This document shows positions 59,693 to 64,000 of a stretch of 64,000 bases of DNA, piece after piece. Numbering within the stretch: the stretch's first letter is position 1; every line of letters starts with the position of its first letter. The stretch covers positions 62,001-126,000 of the forward strand of contig JAQTQZ010000003.1 of NCBI GenBank assembly GCA_028712695.1, given 5' to 3'. This DNA is from Methylovulum sp. Its GTDB lineage: Bacteria; Pseudomonadota; Gammaproteobacteria; Methylococcales; Methylomonadaceae. The notes below the pieces were generated by a model that searched no databases, was not told the origin of the DNA, and saw only the letters and a program-made list of their open reading frames with translations. The translations under genes and the position numbers were made by a program.

Positions 59693-60547
59693 CTAATACT
59701 CGTCGATGACAGGGTTCGACAAGGTGCCAATGCCTTCAATCTCAATACGCACCATTTGGCCTGGTTTTAGATAGCCACGCGGCTGCATTTTTACACCGAC
59801 GCCCGCCGGTGTGCCGGTTGTGATCACGTCGCCCGGTTCTAAAGTCATTGCTTGGGACAGGTAAGCGACCATTTCATAGCAGTTAAACATCATTTCGCTG
59901 GTGTTGGCCGCCTGCCGGAGCTCGTCATCGACCCATGTTTTAAGGCTTAGCTGGTGGGGGTTGCCGATTTCATCAGCCGTCACCAGCCACGGCCCTAAAG
60001 GCCCGCAAGTGTCAAAGGATTTGCCGACCGTCCAGGTTGGTGAGCGGACTTGCCAGTCGCGTACGGTCACGTCATTGGCAATGGTGTAACCGGCAATCAC
60101 TTCGTGGGCGCAGTCCACCGGCACATGGCGGCAGCGCCTGCCGATGATAAACGCCAGTTCGCCTTCGTAATCAAGCTTGTCGGAGACCTTCGGCCGCTGG
60201 ATAGCGTCACCCGTGCCGATAACGCAGGTGCTTTGCTTGGTAAAAAAAGTCGGATAGTCTGGTTTGTCGCGGCCGGTCTCGGCAATGTGGTCGGCATAAT
60301 TCAAGCCTATCCCCAAGTATTTGCCTGGCCTTGGCACAGGCGCTTCCAATTTGGCATCAACCAAGGCGAGGCGTTGGCTGCCGCTGTCGATTTGCCGCTG
60401 CATCGCCGCAAGCGCCGGCGCGCCGGCAGTTAAAAAGTCAATCATGTTGGCCGGGATGTCCGCACAGCCTTGGCTGTCGACCACATAATCATCAGTTATG
60501 GCGCCAACGCGGGACAGTTTGTTGTGGGTAAAGGTAACGAGTTTCAT
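59693..60547 (-). CDS. Fumarylacetoacetate hydrolase-family protein
   Basis: 284 residues of the FAH/HpcE-like fold. KYLGIGLNYADHIAET marks the N-terminal part; the metal-binding Glu/Glu/Asp positions fall in DYEGELAFIIGRRCR and TIANDVTVRDWQ. The end is GTPAGVGVKMQPRGYLKPGQ. Such enzymes include ureidoglycolate lyase, acylpyruvase and 2-keto-deoxy-sugar hydrolases; substrate cannot be chosen here. Stands between murJ (convergent) and rpe (divergent). Confidence 0.92.
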   Translation of the reverse strand: MKLVTFTHNKLSRVGAITDDYVVDSQGCADIPANMIDFLTAGAPALAAMQRQIDSGSQRLALVDAKLEAPVPRPGKYLGIGLNYADHIAETGRDKPDYPTFFTKQSTCVIGTGDAIQRPKVSDKLDYEGELAFIIGRRCRHVPVDCAHEVIAGYTIANDVTVRDWQVRSPTWTVGKSFDTCGPLGPWLVTADEIGNPHQLSLKTWVDDELRQAANTSEMMFNCYEMVAYLSQAMTLEPGDVITTGTPAGVGVKMQPRGYLKPGQMVRIEIEGIGTLSNPVIDEY

Positions 60548-60641
60548 CGGATAAATTTTCCTGTATGATAGGCCGGTTGCTCATTATAACGAACATTAAT
60601 AATCAAAAAATATAACTAGCCACTCACACGAGGATTAGAAA

Positions 60642-61313
60642 ATGAAAGAAAATTGGATAGCCCCTTCCATCCTGTCAGCCAACTTTGCAAAGTTGGGCGA
60701 AGAAGTCGATAACGTTTTGGCCGCCGGTGCTGATATTGTTCATTTTGATGTTATGGATAACCATTTTGTGCCCAACTTGACTATAGGCCCGCTGGTTTGT
60801 GAAGCGTTAAGAAAGCATGGAGTGACTGCGCCGATTGACGTGCATTTAATGGTTGAGCCAGTCGACCGTATTGTCCCTGATTTTGCAAAAGCCGGTGCCA
60901 GCATTATTACCTTTCATCCTGAAGGTTCAGTGCATATTGACCGTACCTTACAGCTGATTAAAGATTGCGGGTGTAAAGCCGGATTGGTGTTTAACCCAGG
61001 TACACCTTTATATCATTTGGATTATGTTATGGACAAAATAGACATGATTTTATTGATGTCGGTCAATCCAGGGTTCGGTGGCCAATCGTTTATACCCTCT
61101 GCTCTGGATAAGTTGCGCCAAGTCAGAAAGCGGATAGATGATAGCGGTTTTGATATCCGTCTGGAGATTGATGGCGGTGTGAAGGCTGATAATATCCGCG
61201 CTATTAAAGAAGCGGGTGCGGATACTTTTGTTGCAGGCTCAGCAATTTTTAGCCAGCCGGATTATAAAAAAATCATCGACGAGATGCGCTTGGAATTGGC
61301 TAAAGCGGTTTAA
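60642..61313 (+). CDS. rpe: Ribulose-phosphate 3-epimerase
   Basis: Interconverts ribulose 5-phosphate and xylulose 5-phosphate (pentose phosphate, ribulose monophosphate or Calvin cycle). 223 residues, TIM barrel. Motifs: [34 protein letters not shown] (metal-binding His/Asp), [35 protein letters not shown] and AGSAIF. Preceded by CACACGAGGATT with a good AGGA. An Rpe of this type is needed in ribulose monophosphate methylotrophs, but it is universal, so this is weak lineage evidence. Confidence 0.97.
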   Translation: MKENWIAPSILSANFAKLGEEVDNVLAAGADIVHFDVMDNHFVPNLTIGPLVCEALRKHGVTAPIDVHLMVEPVDRIVPDFAKAGASIITFHPEGSVHIDRTLQLIKDCGCKAGLVFNPGTPLYHLDYVMDKIDMILLMSVNPGFGGQSFIPSALDKLRQVRKRIDDSGFDIRLEIDGGVKADNIRAIKEAGADTFVAGSAIFSQPDYKKIIDEMRLELAKAV

Positions 61314-61671
61314 GTCTAGAAATTGTTAGCCAATGTCTATTGTTTGCAGGGAGCTCTTGGTTAAGACAGGATTCCCTGCGGCAAAGAAAAATCAAATTTA
61401 CAACATCCTTTCAGATTAGGATCAAATATACAAGCATTGGCCTGTTCTGGATGTCCCGTTCGATGGACGGCGTTTTTATGAGCGAAATTCCAAATTGCGC
61501 GCATTGCCGATAGGTTTTTTAAGTGGAATTGAATGGTGCATTTAAACGGTACAATCTATTTTTAGGCAATTCCATAAAGCAATGCCCGAAAACTATCCCA
61601 CTAAATTATTAGCGTAGCAGATATGCCTGATAAGTCTCAAGCCTCTTAAACAACTCATCAAAAGGATATTT
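61314..61671 (+). other. Intergenic region between rpe and the TPR-WbsX gene
   Basis: No gene recognised. One weak hairpin (GCAGGGA..TCCCTGC, 61346-61379) without a T tract. The right end carries the AAAGGATATTT ribosome site of the next gene. Nothing else stands out. Confidence 0.4.
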
Positions 61672-64000
61672 ATGATAGCTGCCGAAATGTTTCAAAAAAT
61701 TGAAAATTTGTTGATTAATAACCAGATAGGTGATGCTTTGGCATTGGCCGAGCAGGTCGTGCAACGGTTTTCCGATAATGCTGAAGGGTATTTTCTGTGC
61801 GCCGAGATTTACGCTCAAAAGCGCATGGAGGATAAATCGGTTGAATTTTTGAAAAGGGCCTGCGATTTGGACGCGGATAGTCTGAAATATCAAGGGCGGT
61901 TGGCGGAGACGTTATTTAGGATTGGGAAAATAGACGCGTCGATTTCACAGTATCAAACTGTTTTGGAAATAGAGCCTGTGGCCTGGGGGTATATAGGTCT
62001 AGGCAATGCGTATGAAGTGTTAGGCGATATAGCACAAACTATAGCTAACTTCCAAAAAGCCATGCACGTTGATGCGAATATGTCCACATCATCTGAATTG
62101 CTGGAACGTTTGCTCAGTTTGCAGGAACGGACTGGCGATATAAAGGGCGCCGCCGAATCGTTGCATAAGTTAGTGACAATAATGCCAGAAGGTCGCGATG
62201 ATAAATATACGCAATTGTGCAGATTGGGCCAGCTTTACAATTTAGCCAAGCAGTATGACCAAGCGGTTGCCAGTTATCTGTCCGCTATGGCGGTTTCATC
62301 AGTCCAAAAAGAAGCCTATATTGGCCTTGCAGAGGTTTACTACGCACTGAAGCAACCTGAAAATGAAATAAAAACCCTACAGCAGGCCGCAGAAATCTGT
62401 CCAGACCAAGATGTCAGTGATCGGCTCATCATGCTTTTAGAACAGGGCGCGGTAAAAAAACCTAAGGTCATTGCCTATTACCTGCCGCAATTCCATACCA
62501 TACCGGAAAACGACAAATGGTGGGGCGAGGGTTTTACAGAATGGACTAACGTGGCTGCCGCCACTCCTTTGTTTGGCGGTCATTTACAACCTAGACGGCC
62601 TATGGGGCTCGGCTATTACGATTTACGGGTGCCAGAAACGGTCAACAAGCAATTCCAATTGGCGGAAAAATACGGCATAGATGCGTTTTGTTATTATTAT
62701 TATTGGTTTAACGGTGAAAAATTGCTCGACAAACCCTTAAATGACTTAATGAACGGTGTGACTGGCCCGTTTCCATTTTGTATTTGCTGGGTAAACGAAG
62801 AATGGACGAGAAGCTGGGATGGTATGACTGGCGAAGTGTTGATGCCATTGGAGCATTCCCCAGAAAATGACCTTAACTTTATCAAAGACTGCTTACCCAT
62901 TCTCAAGCACCCGTCCTATGTGCGTATCAATGGTAAGCCGATGCTGTTGGTTTATCGCGCAGATGAACTGGCTGATCCCCAAAAAACGGCACAGGTGTGG
63001 CGGGATTATTGTTGGGTAAACGGGTTGGACGATATTTATTTATGCGCGGTGCAATCCTTCAAGTTCGATGATCCTGTTGCGGTTGGTTTTGATGCCGCCG
63101 TGGAATTCCCTCCCCATGCGTTACGCGACAAGCATCCAGACTTGGATTACTATGACGCTATAGAAGATAAGCTGCAAACATATACTGATTTTTACGGCAA
63201 AGTTTATAATTATCAATATTTTGCAGAGTGCGCTATTAAACGGCCTAAAGAGCCTTATCGGCTGCACAGGGCTTGTATGCTGGCTTGGGATAATACCGCG
63301 AGACGCGGCAGTTCAGCCCATATATTCCATCAATTTTCAGTCGCCACCTATCAGGCGTGGCTGACTGAGAATGTCAAAAAATCTATCCAAGAGACGCCTG
63401 CCCCTGTGGTGTTTATCAATGCCTGGAATGAATGGGCAGAAGGCTCTGTCTTGGAGCCGGATAGTTTTTTCGGCTATGAATTGTTGGAAGCGACACGCCG
63501 AGCTAAAAGAAATGGTTTATACAAATCATTTCTCACCTATTGGGCGCAAGATTTGCCGGCATTCCCCGATGACCGTTTGACAAAACAGGAGCGTATTTTA
63601 CTGGTTGGCCATGATGCCTGCTTTAATGGCGCTCAAATCAACTTGATGCAAATGGCGCGTTGCTTGCGCCGCTCACTAGGCATGGATGTAGTGATACTAT
63701 TGCTGGCAGGCGGTGAATTGTTGCCGGAGTATGAAAAAATAGGCAAAGTCATTGTGCTGGGTTCGGAAATCGGCTGGCAAAAAACGGCGCTCGGTCATTT
63801 TGACTATTATGCGTCATTAGGTACAACTAAAGCGATTTGCAATACAGTAGTGACCGGCGAAGTGGTTGACTTGTTAAAGGGAGCTAACTATCGTGTTTGC
63901 AGTTTAGTCCATGAATTGCCGGCCTTGATTGCCGAATATGGGCTGGAGCGGCATTGCTCGGTGTTGGCGGAGAAAGCCGATAATTTGGTCTTCGCCTCAT
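61672..64000 (+). CDS. TPR-WbsX-glycosyltransferase protein (runs off the window)
   Basis: At least 776 codons, open to the right edge, with AAAGGATATTT before the ATG at 61672. Residues ~1-250 are TPR repeats (ALALAEQVVQRFSDNAEGYF, YIGLGNAYEVLGDIAQTIAN). From ~262 comes a WbsX/GH99-like domain: KVIAYYLPQFHTIPENDKWW, GEGFTEWTNVAAATP, YYYYWFNGEKLLDKPL, CWVNEEWTRSWDG and NAWNEWAEGSVLEPD at ~580. From ~640, RILLVGHDACFNGAQ and LVHELP indicate the start of a GT4-type glycosyltransferase. WbsX proteins are found in O-antigen and rhamnan clusters. Cytoplasmic; probably builds or remodels a surface glycan (inference). Confidence 0.88.
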   Translation, partial: MIAAEMFQKIENLLINNQIGDALALAEQVVQRFSDNAEGYFLCAEIYAQKRMEDKSVEFLKRACDLDADSLKYQGRLAETLFRIGKIDASISQYQTVLEIEPVAWGYIGLGNAYEVLGDIAQTIANFQKAMHVDANMSTSSELLERLLSLQERTGDIKGAAESLHKLVTIMPEGRDDKYTQLCRLGQLYNLAKQYDQAVASYLSAMAVSSVQKEAYIGLAEVYYALKQPENEIKTLQQAAEICPDQDVSDRLIMLLEQGAVKKPKVIAYYLPQFHTIPENDKWWGEGFTEWTNVAAATPLFGGHLQPRRPMGLGYYDLRVPETVNKQFQLAEKYGIDAFCYYYYWFNGEKLLDKPLNDLMNGVTGPFPFCICWVNEEWTRSWDGMTGEVLMPLEHSPENDLNFIKDCLPILKHPSYVRINGKPMLLVYRADELADPQKTAQVWRDYCWVNGLDDIYLCAVQSFKFDDPVAVGFDAAVEFPPHALRDKHPDLDYYDAIEDKLQTYTDFYGKVYNYQYFAECAIKRPKEPYRLHRACMLAWDNTARRGSSAHIFHQFSVATYQAWLTENVKKSIQETPAPVVFINAWNEWAEGSVLEPDSFFGYELLEATRRAKRNGLYKSFLTYWAQDLPAFPDDRLTKQERILLVGHDACFNGAQINLMQMARCLRRSLGMDVVILLLAGGELLPEYEKIGKVIVLGSEIGWQKTALGHFDYYASLGTTKAICNTVVTGEVVDLLKGANYRVCSLVHELPALIAEYGLERHCSVLAEKADNLVFAS

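Overview
The window looks like a chromosomal segment of a gammaproteobacterium. Housekeeping proteins (MreBCD, Rho, thioredoxin, ThyA, Obg, ProB, MurJ, L21/L27/S20) read as close relatives of the Enterobacteria/Pseudomonas versions. The accessory content (N-type ATPase, a CarH-like B12 regulator, FG-GAP and TIGR03032 relics, a TPR-WbsX glycan protein, many decayed IS elements) resembles Methylococcales-type methanotrophs. That lineage call is inference only, because no methane-oxidation gene lies in the window.

Layout. 1-4582 (minus): cell-shape cluster mreB-mreC-mreD-mrdA-rodA, with rodA cut by the window edge. 4851-6593: gatC-gatA, with no gatB behind them. 6594-7498: relic DNA. 7499-9272 (minus): trxA then rho. 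9798-10860: thyA and tRNA-Arg(CCG). 10861-14558: a gene graveyard with a frameshifted FG-GAP protein, a headless TIGR03032-GNAT protein, an hsdM tail with two stops, and two copies of an ~80 bp inverted-repeat element. 14559-22000: a small secreted protein, ycgN with a CarH-like photoreceptor regulator, a rhodanese lipoprotein, rsmD, and a pair of M16 peptidases split by a Uma2 gene and a DnaJ-DUF1566 gene. 22492-26127: glycogen genes glgB-glgA. 26320-31212: a dead cheB-cheR fusion, a decayed IS630, a secreted Cys protein, an acidic tandem-repeat protein and a decayed IS5. 31288-36085: membrane and envelope genes (L,D-transpeptidase, APC permease, glycine-zipper lipoprotein, Gly/His/Tyr/Pro-rich secreted protein).

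36596-47602 is the most striking block. A broken P1B ATPase tail is followed by a 1201-residue fusion of a P2A-type Ca2+/cation ATPase with a YihY/BrkB membrane domain, and then by a complete N-type F1Fo ATPase operon (atpD-C-Q-R-B-E-F-A-G) in which most genes overlap. It is visibly GC-richer than its surroundings and ends at an IS630 relic, which suggests a horizontally acquired ion-transport island.

47674-54569: a nitrilase-GNAT pair, VanZ, a voltage-sensor-type K+ channel with an overlapping second RCK gene, a DUF455 ferritin-like protein and ispB. 54751-57662: promoter, rplU-rpmA, terminator, obgE-proB. 57701-61313: rpsT, murJ, an FAH-family hydrolase and rpe. 61672 to the end: a TPR-WbsX-glycosyltransferase protein that runs off the window.

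Functional links: the shape genes act with PBP2/RodA in lateral wall growth; glgB/glgA build glycogen; rplU/rpmA/obgE serve the 50S subunit; the N-ATPase and the adjoining P-type pump probably work together in cation or energy homeostasis (inference).
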